A stretch of DNA of 64,000 bases from NCBI GenBank assembly GCA_905250025.1, contig CAJNOJ010000325.1, positions 43,512 through 107,511 of the forward strand, read 5' to 3'. The notes under the pieces are model-generated. The model was given only the letters and a program-made list of their open reading frames with translations. It was not told the DNA's origin and did not search any database. The translations under genes and the position numbers were made by a program. This document shows, in pieces, positions 45,170 to 54,804 of this stretch; within the stretch, counting starts at the first letter, position 1, and each line of letters starts with the position of its first letter. The DNA comes from Adineta ricciae (Eukaryota; Rotifera; Eurotatoria; Adinetida; Adinetidae).

Positions 45170-45498
45170 CTATCCTTCGAATTCTTAAACCTATCATCGA
45201 GTTAGATATTCATTTTAATAGTCAAAAAATCTTATCGACGATCCCATTCCGAGAATTGTCAGTCATCTACAGCACTATACTATGCGAGCAAAGTATGAAA
45301 TCAACTAAAACTGGTGGATGTTTTCTTTTCTTTGTACTGTCAACGATTGACTTAGGAGGTATAATTGATATTTTTACATATGGTACCATTTTCTTTCGGT
45401 TGAATCAATAAAAAACAAAGATTGTCGTGTACTTTTCTGTTAACTTTCGATTTTCAAAGGATTAGATCAAAGGATCCAGTTGAATATAAGGTCGAGAA

Positions 45499-47043
45499 AT
45501 GCTTTTCAGAAACATAAAATCGTGTTTCACAATGATTCGAGTAGAATCGATCTTTGTATGGCTGTGTTTGCTGGTTAGTGTACCCGTTTGGGGACAGAAT
45601 GCAATCGGTTTACGAGCTTCTGCAGCACTTCGCGGCATTCAAGTTGGAACTGCAGTCGTAGTTGATTACATACGAGAAAAAGCTGATTTCAACGAGTACG
45701 CTAACAAAATTCAGAGAGATGCTACAATAATCGTCACAGAGAATGATTTCAAACCGAAGCGTATCTGGTTAGGTGACGGCAAATACAATTGGAATAATAC
45801 TGATTTTCTTGTGGGTTCAACAGCTAATTCTACAGGCTGGGCTCAACAGAATCTGATGGCTGTACGAGGACATACTTTAATATGGCCCGATGATAGTTTC
45901 ACCCCTAAATGGTTATTAGATCAGGAGTCCTCAATAACATCGGAGAAAGCCAGATTACTGTTGACTGATTACATTCACGCTGTAGTTAGCCGTTATCGCG
46001 GCAAAATACTTGTATGGGATGTTGTCAATGAAGCACTCAACTCTACGAATACTTCCAATCCGTTGAACTTACGCGACAGCTTTTGGCTAAGAAAACTGGG
46101 CCCAGATTACCTTAAAATAGCTTTTTCAACCGCTCGCGCAGCTGATCCGAATGCAAAACTTTACTATAATGACTTTGGCATCGAAAGCACAGGATTGAAA
46201 ACGACGAGAACTATCGATCTCATCAAGTGGGTAAGATCACAAGGAGCAACCGTTCATGGTGTTGGTATGCAATGGCATATCGATTCGTCGAGATCAGTTA
46301 CACCTGGCGATGGACATTATCAAAGTGCTCAACAGTTTATCAACAATCAACTATACATATCAGTAACAGAATTGGATATATCGATTCCAACTGATGGTGG
46401 ATATTTGATAGATCGGTCAGATCTTTACAAACAAGCTGCTCTCTATCGAGCTGTTTTGAACTACGCCATTCATTTCTATCCCAAATGCGAAGCATTTCTC
46501 ACATGGGGTTTCACAGATCGCTACAGTTGGCTTCCCGATTATCATAAATATAAGAAAGGCGCTGGTTTACCATTGGATTGGATGTATCGGCCCAAACCCG
46601 CCTATTTAGAAATGCAAGAACTGATGACTCGTGTTGTTATTGATGGAGTCTACCGGCTTTCGCCTCAATTACAACCAGATAAATGTCTCGGTGCTGGTAT
46701 GAGTAATAATGTTCAACTTTATGGTGGCAGCTGTGATGATAACAATAAAAGATGGAATATAACTTGGCTCGGCGATGGAAGTTATCGGTTTTCACTACTG
46801 AGCAATCCAAATCTTGTTCTTGCTGGTCATAATGTATCAGCATCTCGTGGATATCTTCAAACAAATTATTGGACAAATTATATCAGTCAACGATGGGCGT
46901 TTTCTGCTAAAGGTAACAGTACATTTCGTATCGTACCTTATACTGCATGGTGGAAAGTCATGACTTTGGACGATACATCGGACGTCAGTGTTGTGAGTTA
47001 TGCGAGCGGTAAATCTCAACATTGGATCTTAACTAAAGTTTAA
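45499..47043 (+). CDS. GH10 endo-beta-1,4-xylanase with ricin-type lectin domain, secreted
   Basis: A single exon gives 514 residues; a second in-frame ATG at 45532 places the signal peptide (MIRVESIFVWLCLLVSVPVW) at the very start and may be the true start. GH10 hallmarks are complete: the acid/base Glu in VWDVVNEAL (E178), the nucleophile Glu in ISVTELDI (E291), plus RGHTLIWP and LTWGFTDRYSW. From about residue 385 a beta-trefoil (CBM13/ricin B-like) has QxW-type repeats such as SQRWAF and SQHWIL. It would cut xylan outside the cell, probably for feeding on plant or algal material. GH10 with CBM13 is commonest in bacteria and fungi; the lack of introns suggests horizontal origin. Confidence 0.88.
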   Translation: MLFRNIKSCFTMIRVESIFVWLCLLVSVPVWGQNAIGLRASAALRGIQVGTAVVVDYIREKADFNEYANKIQRDATIIVTENDFKPKRIWLGDGKYNWNNTDFLVGSTANSTGWAQQNLMAVRGHTLIWPDDSFTPKWLLDQESSITSEKARLLLTDYIHAVVSRYRGKILVWDVVNEALNSTNTSNPLNLRDSFWLRKLGPDYLKIAFSTARAADPNAKLYYNDFGIESTGLKTTRTIDLIKWVRSQGATVHGVGMQWHIDSSRSVTPGDGHYQSAQQFINNQLYISVTELDISIPTDGGYLIDRSDLYKQAALYRAVLNYAIHFYPKCEAFLTWGFTDRYSWLPDYHKYKKGAGLPLDWMYRPKPAYLEMQELMTRVVIDGVYRLSPQLQPDKCLGAGMSNNVQLYGGSCDDNNKRWNITWLGDGSYRFSLLSNPNLVLAGHNVSASRGYLQTNYWTNYISQRWAFSAKGNSTFRIVPYTAWWKVMTLDDTSDVSVVSYASGKSQHWILTKV

Positions 47044-47394
47044 GTACTTCATTCTCATCAATGATCATCATGTCTATTTACTCCAATGAAAATAAATAAG
47101 AAAGCAGACGAGTATCGGTGATCAATCCTAATACTGATAATTATAAGTGACGTGTTTAGTAACATCATTGTTTTATCATTCAGATGAACGCAATAACGCG
47201 TGCATCATCTCCTAGGCTAGAACGTGATTAATCTGACCATAGTCTCCGTTCGATATTCATCTATGTAAATTCTTTTCTAAATTAAATAGGTATGTTACAT
47301 TTATTGTTTCTATGTAGCTAATATATATACAAAAAATGATAGCAAGTGTATCGGAAAATTTCGCGTCTAAATCTGTCAATTGAAGATAGATTCA

Positions 47395-48307
47395 TTATTT
47401 AACTGGAGTTTCAGCAGGTGCGTCAGCATTAGCAATAATTATATCCCCATGTTCTAGAATAAACAGAAAATCGCTTTTTATCGTATTATTTACAGAAGTG
47501 TGAAGTACTACTATCAACAATAGATCGATTCTTACCGATTTTTTCGCTTCTATGCGCTTGATCTTTGTCATGTTCATGAGCGTTCGATTTGCGACGAACA
47601 GTATGCGTATCATGAGTGATCGACTTCCGACGTGTTGGACTATGATTCGCCGGTTTTGCATGTGTATCCTGAGTGATAGACTTTCGACGCGTTGGACTGT
47701 GATTCGCCGTTGCACCATGTGTATCATGTGTAATTGATTTTCGCCGTGTTGGATTATTATCAGCTGGAGCATCTTTATGTATCTGATTCGTAACAGAATT
47801 ACGGCGTGTGGGACTATGATTCGCCGGTTTTGCATGCGTATCTTGAGTGATAGATTTTCGACGTGTTGGACTGTGGTTCGCAGTTGTACCATGTGTATCA
47901 TGCGTAATGGATTTTCGACGGGTCGGACTATGGTGAACAGGTTTTGCTTGTGTATTAGAATGATCGGGAACATTGTGATGAGTTTGATTGGTGAATGAGG
48001 ATTTACGGCGCGTCGGGCTGTGATGAACGGTCTTCCCATGTTTATGATCAGTATGTTCTTGAGATTTTGGGTGAGGATGATGGTCAGATACATTTGTAGT
48101 TTCGAGAGATTTTGTTATTTCCTGCACAGTCGTATTCGTATCTGCAGAGGACATATCTACAACATTATCTTGATCAGTATTGGGAAACATTGTAGGGTCT
48201 CTCTGGCTTTCCGTTGCTTCATGTGTTCGATCGTATTCATCGGAGTAATTCGATTCTTGATGTACTGCATCACTAGCTTCGTTTAACTGTGTTTCTTCAG
48301 AAGACAT
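47395..48307 (-). CDS. Disordered protein with seven SPTRRKS phospho-motif repeats
   Basis: Two exons (47536-48307, 47395-47453) join at phase 1 to 276 residues ending APAETPVK. The N-terminal 95 residues are acidic and Ser/Thr/His-rich. Then come seven repeats of about 19 residues with core HSPTRRKSITHDTH, alternating GTTAN and AKPAN spacers so that a two-repeat unit is itself duplicated. Each core has a proline-directed Ser-Pro and a basophilic R-R-x-S site. The protein has no Cys, Trp or hydrophobic core and no signal peptide. It is probably a disordered, heavily phosphorylated scaffold or stress protein; no family is recognised. Confidence 0.72.
47590..48030. repeat. In-gene tandem repeat, about 57-bp period with 114-bp higher-order unit
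   Basis: The plus strand shows recurring blocks such as TTCGACGTGTTGGACTGTGG and GATTTTCGACGGGTCGGACT, about 57-60 bp apart, corresponding to the SPTRRKS repeats. Adjacent pairs form a longer unit repeated with few changes, pointing to recent unequal exchange or slippage. Confidence 0.75.
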
Positions 48308-48975
48308 TGTTCAGATTTCAAATCAGTTTAGATCAAATGCTACACGCAGTTACGTATATATAGGGTATATAAGAGAGAAAGAACGCAATTATGACATGAC
48401 AAGGACGCATAAGAATTTTTCTTATTGTTGTTTTACGTCGCAACGATGAATTGCGCGAGTTGATTTTGTTTTAAAGCTCGCACAAAGGAGAGGAAAAGAA
48501 ACTTGAAGCACAATTTTTCTCTATTCCAGTTCGTTTGTGAATACAAAGTATCACGGCCTCTCACGTTCATGCAGAAAGAAACAGCATTTAGTTTATTTGA
48601 AAGCTTGCTTTTTCTACGTTGAATTTCAACATCGGGAACGAGTATTTTCTATAGTTGTTGACTGTTTTCATTGCCGATTGAAACAATTTCTTTAACAGCA
48701 TTTTACGCAGAGAAAAAATATTATACGATTGTTAATCAGTTTTGTTTTGTCAAAGTAGAAAATAGGGTGTGAATGTGTGTTCTTTCTCCTTTTTTCTCGA
48801 AACGACAACTAATCGTTCTGCATACGTTCGCAATCAAGAGAAAAGAATTCACCTTGAAGTTCGATATACTTTGTTTTTGACGACAAAATACAATTATAGT
48901 ACATTATTGTTCAAATATAAGTCAAATTCTGAGCTCTTGTGAATCATAAGTATTCATCTTCGTGAAAGTTACTAT

Positions 48976-49698
48976 CTAATGTTGCTTACAGTTCGCAGCT
49001 TCGACATTTTGGGGATGACGAGTGGGAGTGTTTGATGATACGGTAGCATTAGCAATGGTGTTTGCTTCTTCTTTTTGATTGGATACTACTTGACGAGATA
49101 CTGGGTTCACATTTGGGACGCGTGCTCTCGATGCCGCTCGTAGATAAGATCGAACACTGGTATTTGCAAAAGGCGTAGCATGATCCATTTTAATAAGATT
49201 GATTGGCATGTGTCGATCTTCGGCAATAGTAACTTTTGTTATCGACTGTAACTTTGTTTTCAGATCATTCAACGTTTTCTTCCATTTGTCGAGATCTGAT
49301 TCGGAAAAATCATCTCGATTGTGAGCAGAAGCAAGAACTGTACCCAGTTCCGTGCACTCGTTTTTTATGCGGTCGTGACTATCGCGACACCATCGATGAA
49401 AATCACCACGAACCTTTTCGGCTGCTTGTTTAACTTTGTCTACCGATCTTTTTTCCCATGCATCAATTTTTTCCAATATGGATCGATCAAATGTTAATTG
49501 ACTGGATTGCTCTTGAATGCAATTGTATTCCTGCATAGCATTTTCCAGCTCAGTACTAAGCTCTTGTCGATGTTCGCCGACGTGTCGTGCACAAAACATC
49601 TGCTGACATCCATCGCAAGTGAACAATCCTCCACTACTTTTCACGTCGTTGCATTTGGCACACTGTTTTTTGCTTGTCTCAACACTCGCGCTAGCCAT
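48976..49698 (-). CDS. B-box-type zinc finger / coiled-coil protein
   Basis: A single exon encodes 240 residues. A B-box-like zinc site near the N-terminus reads QCAKCNDVKSSGGLFTCDGC then QQMFCARHVGEHRQEL, with the ordered Cys and His set. A coiled coil of about 120 residues follows (ELENAMQEYNCIQEQ and on), then a disordered Ser/Asn-rich tail. There is no RING, so ubiquitin ligase activity is not predicted. Similar proteins are numerous in bdelloids and resemble the B-box/coiled-coil part of TRIM proteins. Role unknown; probably cytoplasmic oligomer. Confidence 0.75.
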   Translation of the reverse strand: MASASVETSKKQCAKCNDVKSSGGLFTCDGCQQMFCARHVGEHRQELSTELENAMQEYNCIQEQSSQLTFDRSILEKIDAWEKRSVDKVKQAAEKVRGDFHRWCRDSHDRIKNECTELGTVLASAHNRDDFSESDLDKWKKTLNDLKTKLQSITKVTIAEDRHMPINLIKMDHATPFANTSVRSYLRAASRARVPNVNPVSRQVVSNQKEEANTIANATVSSNTPTRHPQNVEAANCKQH

Positions 49699-51284
49699 AG
49701 ATCGGTAAATCGTCTAAGAAAAGAAAATAGAAGATAGCAATCGCGTTGTTTTACACCACAATTTGAGACAAAACAACTAAACATTTGCGTACGATAAATA
49801 GTCGTCCATGTGGCGTTGAAAGTGAATCATCGAAAAAGTCTTTCTTTCTACCAGCAGGCGTCTGTTGAGAAAATTGCGTATATCTGCTCTTATGATGGAA
49901 AATAAACGATGGAAGAAGTATTTTTGTAGATTTCATATCGGATAGAAAAATCTCAAAGAAAGAATGAATCAACCCAAAGTCTGATTAATCCGGCAGTTGT
50001 TAACGGTAGATAAATTCTCAAGAAAAGAATGGAACTTGAAGAAAGTTGAATGATTAGTTTTCGGGCTATACGCCAACTATGATTATATTTTTGATAAATT
50101 AATTGTGAATCAAGAAGAATATCGAACGAACTCAATATATGCTCACTGTTTCTTCATTTATATAAAACGCTCCCGAACATCATAATTTGGTTCGATCGAT
50201 CTGTTGCCGGCATGGATATATAATATTCAGTACGGTGTACCAAATGAGAAGAGAGATGGGTAGTAAAACGATGGGCACACAATACATATAATGATTATTG
50301 ATTCAAAGGTTTTTTGTAAATCAAAGGATCGTCGCTATGGACACGATCCGTGTTCTTGATGCGAAAAGGAAATAATTGTTGAAAGTCTAGAAGAAGCAGA
50401 GAGACTTCCACGAGGGAATTAGATTGTCGTTATGAGAAAACTGCAGAGAAGGAAACTTAAACGATTATTCAATCAGGGAATTTCTTTACACAAGATTATG
50501 CCGTTTTCCATGTAATTTATGTAATTGAGTGAAATAATAAAATAAGATCAGACTGCGCGTAGTCGATGGAATTGCACAAGTAGTGAAAAAGACGAATTTG
50601 AACATTCGAGTAAGTGAATTATGAGTTGGTGTGAGAACGATATTTTCAGAGCAAAATGCCGTGTTGATGTCGACTGTCATTCTCTTCCTTATCATAGTAT
50701 AATAAAAAGAATTTAGAATGATGTTTTTGTCATATTTTATTTTCTTTGACGAATGAATGAAAGCAAAATTTTATATTAAGGTCGACCTCCGAAGAAGAAA
50801 ACAATAGGAATAGCTGGTCTTGAGATTATGAATGTTGAATAATAGAAATGCTAAATAAAAATGGATGAATATGGGAATTTGAATAGTGCGGTATTCAACA
50901 TCGATTCTTGTCACATAAATTGCGAGAATTCTCTGTAACAAACCGGCAACAGTGACCTCTTATGAATCCTGAGGTCAGTTCATACACGATTTAGCTGACT
51001 TTGCAAACGAGTTCTCGTAGGAATAACTCGAAGTGCTATATACTATTCATCTATGTCATTCAATACTTTTGCTATTCGTTTCTTTTTGTCTGCAAATCTC
51101 AGTGAACTTCGCAGAAAGTCGATTAAATGGAATTGATGCATTAAGAGAACATACAGCGATAAAGCAATGACGAATATGTGACGTCATTGAGAAAACATTT
51201 CATCATACTCGAAGAGTATTGCACAACGATATAATATTTAACTTACTGTTGATAAAGTATCAGTCAACACCCTTACAACTACCT
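49699..51284. other. Intergenic stretch, no gene recognised
   Basis: AT-rich DNA separating the minus-strand B-box gene from the plus-strand F-box gene. It should include both promoters. Several short frames were inspected; none has a domain or credible splicing. Confidence 0.45.
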
Positions 51285-52124
51285 ATGAGCGCTCCGGATT
51301 TACCGCCTGAAGTTTGGTCAAAAATTCTTCTACTTGCGAAACCGACTTACAAACAGCTGATGCAATTATCGACTGTTTCACAGAAGTTTCGTCGTTTGAT
51401 CGTGAACAAATGGTTTCTCAAGAAGTGTTTCGCTAAATATCCGATGCTCACTAAAGATCTTCTGTTACACATCGATTTTACTAACGTTATTGAAACTGAT
51501 CAGAATCCCTTAATAAATTCCATTGGTGACGTGTGTGGTTATCATGACTCTGTTGTGGAACATAAAAACGGCATAACGATTGAAACAGATGAACTATTTA
51601 ATCGTATTTTAACGTTTCAAACCACCAAGCCAATTTGGTTAATAAATGCGTTCAACTTTCAGAAATTCTCACTCAAAACATTCTCTATATCATTATGGTT
51701 TTTTTATTCTACAGATGGGATAATTGTTTTTCATTTTCAAAAAGCATACTGTTGGTGGTGCATTCAAATAACCATGAACATTGAAAGGCAAATGAAAATT
51801 AGAGTAATCTTGCCTAGTAAGATATGGGATATCGATGGTGGCCAACGAGATGAACACGTTTGGCATCACGTGGCCATTACTCATGGCGAAACTTCACTTC
51901 ACATTTATATAGACGGTCAGTTAATCAAAAAAATCGAACTACAATATTGGGAACCCATACGTGTTCATAATCTTCGAATAGGGAGTCATTTTTCCAGTGG
52001 CAGTGGCTTAGCAGATATCGCTGTGTGGGGAAGAAGATTGTTGCCAGAAATCAAGTCGATTTATCAACAGAAAACATCGATTAAGCAGGCGGACCTAATA
52101 CAAGGATTGTTAAATGGATTGTGA
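51285..52124 (+). CDS. F-box protein with LamG-like jelly-roll domain
   Basis: The start is taken at MSAPDLPPEVW, which opens the F-box (LPPEVWSKILLLAKPTYKQL and following helices); the upstream in-frame ATG at 51219 adds 22 hydrophobic residues of no clear use. The 279-residue product then has a concanavalin/LamG-like beta-sandwich with FSISLWFF, EHVWHHVAITHG, LHIYIDGQLI and NLRIGSHF. F-box proteins recruit substrates to SCF ubiquitin ligases; here the jelly-roll would be the substrate-binding part, possibly recognising glycans or protein surfaces. Single exon. Confidence 0.78.
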   Translation: MSAPDLPPEVWSKILLLAKPTYKQLMQLSTVSQKFRRLIVNKWFLKKCFAKYPMLTKDLLLHIDFTNVIETDQNPLINSIGDVCGYHDSVVEHKNGITIETDELFNRILTFQTTKPIWLINAFNFQKFSLKTFSISLWFFYSTDGIIVFHFQKAYCWWCIQITMNIERQMKIRVILPSKIWDIDGGQRDEHVWHHVAITHGETSLHIYIDGQLIKKIELQYWEPIRVHNLRIGSHFSSGSGLADIAVWGRRLLPEIKSIYQQKTSIKQADLIQGLLNGL

Positions 52125-52416
52125 GAGTTGCTGTATAAGTCATTAGTTTCACTCGAGCATTGAACTACCATCTTCACCCGCAAGATAGCTTCTCGTTCGT
52201 CTACTTTAGTTTCATTAGGCCCTTTTATGAGACCATATATTCTTTGCTTGCTTCTCATTTCTAATGTCAATGGGAGTGGGGAAATCGTTCCCACATGGCA
52301 CTGCGTATCGGACGGCAATAGTGGGAAAGTTCGTTCTTCTCACGGGTAGTTATATAAATTAAAAAAATGTATCAAGATAAACAAGATAATAGAGAAATAA
52401 TTGTTTCGACGTGTGA

Positions 52417-53328
52417 ATGATGAGCAGCACTAACGTCTATCCAATTTTGATCATTGTTTTGTTTACAAGGTCTATAGCAGCTATTCATTGGAATGGAAAT
52501 TGGGCATTCGCTTGTGATTTTTATAAAAACGATTTAACCGATGCACGAATTCCTGGTGAGCAGTGCGGTGGAAGATGTGCTGCAACATCTGGTTGTACTC
52601 ATTTTACATGGACAACTTATAATGGTGGAACTTGTTGGATGAAACATGGTCATGCTAGAAAAGAAAATGCATTTTCAACTGGTGATCGAAGCATGGTTTG
52701 TGGTGTTGTGGAACAAAGATCAACAGATAGAGCAATGTATGGTGTTCATACAACACGGCATGGTGCGACTGAACATGGAGCGTGTGCACTTCCAGCATCA
52801 GATTATGCCGTTGTCAACCCAGTTGCACTTGGAAATATTGAATCATTGAAAAATCTCAAATTTCGACCGGAATTATGTGGTCATGTGCTGAATGTTGACT
52901 GTGGCCATGGATCATTAGATATTATCGTCACGAATTCAAATTTAGGAGGTGGCCTTGATTTGTATGGTTCAACTTGGGATAAACTGACAAATCATAAACC
53001 GCCTGGGATAACTTCATGCAAAGTGAGATTAACTGATCGAAATGCATTTAACTTTCACGGTCCGCGTTGTTACTTTAATCCTGGTAGTTCTTTTGACAAT
53101 GTTTATTAGAGAAATATTGGCCTTCTAAATACAAACGGTCGAATTGTTGTTAAAGCAACAATCGACGGTCGATCTGGAGTGCATCATGGAGACAATTCTT
53201 ATTATGCATTTACTCATGGTCCAATTTATGACTATAAGAAAGTTATATTTGCCTTCGAAGATGGAGGTACTCATTCAGTTTTTTTGAGAGATTGTGTAAA
53301 ACAACGCAATCAACAAACCTGGCGTTAA
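52417..53328 (+). pseudogene. Expansin-like secreted protein interrupted by in-frame TAG
   Basis: The first frame gives 230 residues: a signal peptide (MMSSTNVYPILIIVLFTRSI), a PAN/apple-like Cys-rich region (EQCGGRCAATSGCTHFTW), then an expansin-type double-psi beta-barrel starting HGATEHGACALP. It stops at a TAG (53107-53109). The same frame then stays open for 72 codons to a TAA at 53326-53328 and encodes sequence that continues the fold (RNIGLLNTNGRIVVKATIDG, YYAFTHGPIYDY, FAFEDGGTHSVFLRDC). One TAT-to-TAG change would explain this. Options are a recent pseudogene, stop readthrough, or sequencing error. Expansins loosen polysaccharide networks; an origin by transfer is plausible. Confidence 0.72.
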
Positions 53329-54804
53329 AACAGAAACTGTGCTGGAAAATTTAATCGCTTTCTTTTGTACCAATTGTCTTCGATTTGTGTTTTTCTTCGG
53401 TAGATTATCAATAAATCTTCGAAATAAAACATTTACATATACAACTTTAGATTTCTTATGCAGGTTCTCACCGTCGGATGACTAAATTTGTAATTAAGAC
53501 TGAAATTAATTGCAGTTGCATTATCTATACTATGTAGGACTTCGCGATCGATGGGATGAGGGTTTTTTTTCGTTTATCCCATGGATTGTAATATTAGTAT
53601 TTCAAAGCAGCCGGATGGGATGGCATGACATCATCTATCTCTTTCCATCTGACTATGAGAAACACGAGCGTTTTCTCGTGTAAACAATACTGTTGTCAGC
53701 TAGTTATTGTTTCTCCCATCTTATCGCTGGATTGTTTTATCATCTCCCAGACACATATGATGTCATACATTCTTTAATAATATTTCTGAGTAGGTTTGAG
53801 TGAGGAGAGGGCTATAGTGCTCAACTAGTTTCCAATTATATAATGTCTGTCGTTCAACGTCGGAAGTTTTTATTTTCGAAATAAGAGAATCAGAAAGAAT
53901 ATGAAACGTACTCTACTCCGATTGAGTATATCAACCGAAAAATCTGCTACTCGTTGAATTCACAGGTCATCCTTATCTTATTTGGTTTTCAATTCAACAT
54001 GGCCACAGCGATGTATTTTGCCTTTCCATTCAGATTGAATTCTTTTAACTGTTGAATAACTATAACCAAATGATTTTTCGATTGAACATGTAGCAAACTG
54101 TAACATTCACACAAGCATACTTTCAGGATTAGGGCGTGACCTTCACCGCAATGTGCCCGTATAAGAATGGAAACAGTAGGCTTCAAATAGATAGCAATCA
54201 CACAGATGAGATTTATTTGTACGAAGCCAACAACGCCCACTTTCGATAATGGCTAGTTCTTTCTGGAAATAATTTCTTTTGGCTTAAAAACAAGGTCACA
54301 GGACGTCGGCTAGATTTTCATAGAGGCAAAGTATACACATAGGCAGTGGATGGCGATGTATCGCAAGAATGCATACAACGTCCGTGAGGCACTCTTTTGT
54401 TTGAAAAACATTATTTTCATAAGTGTGAATTGTTTTTTTTGTGTGATTATAATAGATAAACAGTTGTGCTTTGTTGCTATGGCGTAAATGCGAATGAGAA
54501 AAACCTATTCCAATAAGTTCGATACAACTCAATGGGAAAATGTCAACGCACTCTCCGGACAGTATTCGAAGTCATCGCTTGGCACAAAGCTTACATTTAT
54601 CATTTTATATATTGCATAACGCACCCTCAGCCAGGAAAATAGAATATAACTATATTCAAAATTAAAGTTATAGTACGACACAATGTACGAAAACAAAATG
54701 AGTGAAAATACTTAGATTATTACTTCTAAAAAAAGGAAAACTTAATCAGTCGATATGCTTGTTTAAAATGCAACATGTACCAAAAAAATAATTTTCTTGT
54801 TATT
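53329..54804. other. Intergenic stretch, no gene recognised
   Basis: Sequence between the expansin-like gene and the 3' end of the Rel-GH16 gene. Short minus-strand frames near 53989-54240 and 54296-54532 have biased composition and no family signals. Confidence 0.45.

Noticed and set aside
47395-48093. Alternative minus-strand frame of 232 codons and plus-strand frames over the SPTRRKS repeats
   Set aside because: They are frame shadows produced by the tandem repeat; only the SPTRRKS frame has a proper start, an acidic N-terminus and a splice junction in phase.
53989-54532. Minus-strand hydrophobic frames of 83 and 78 codons
   Set aside because: Biased composition, no start context, no splice partners.
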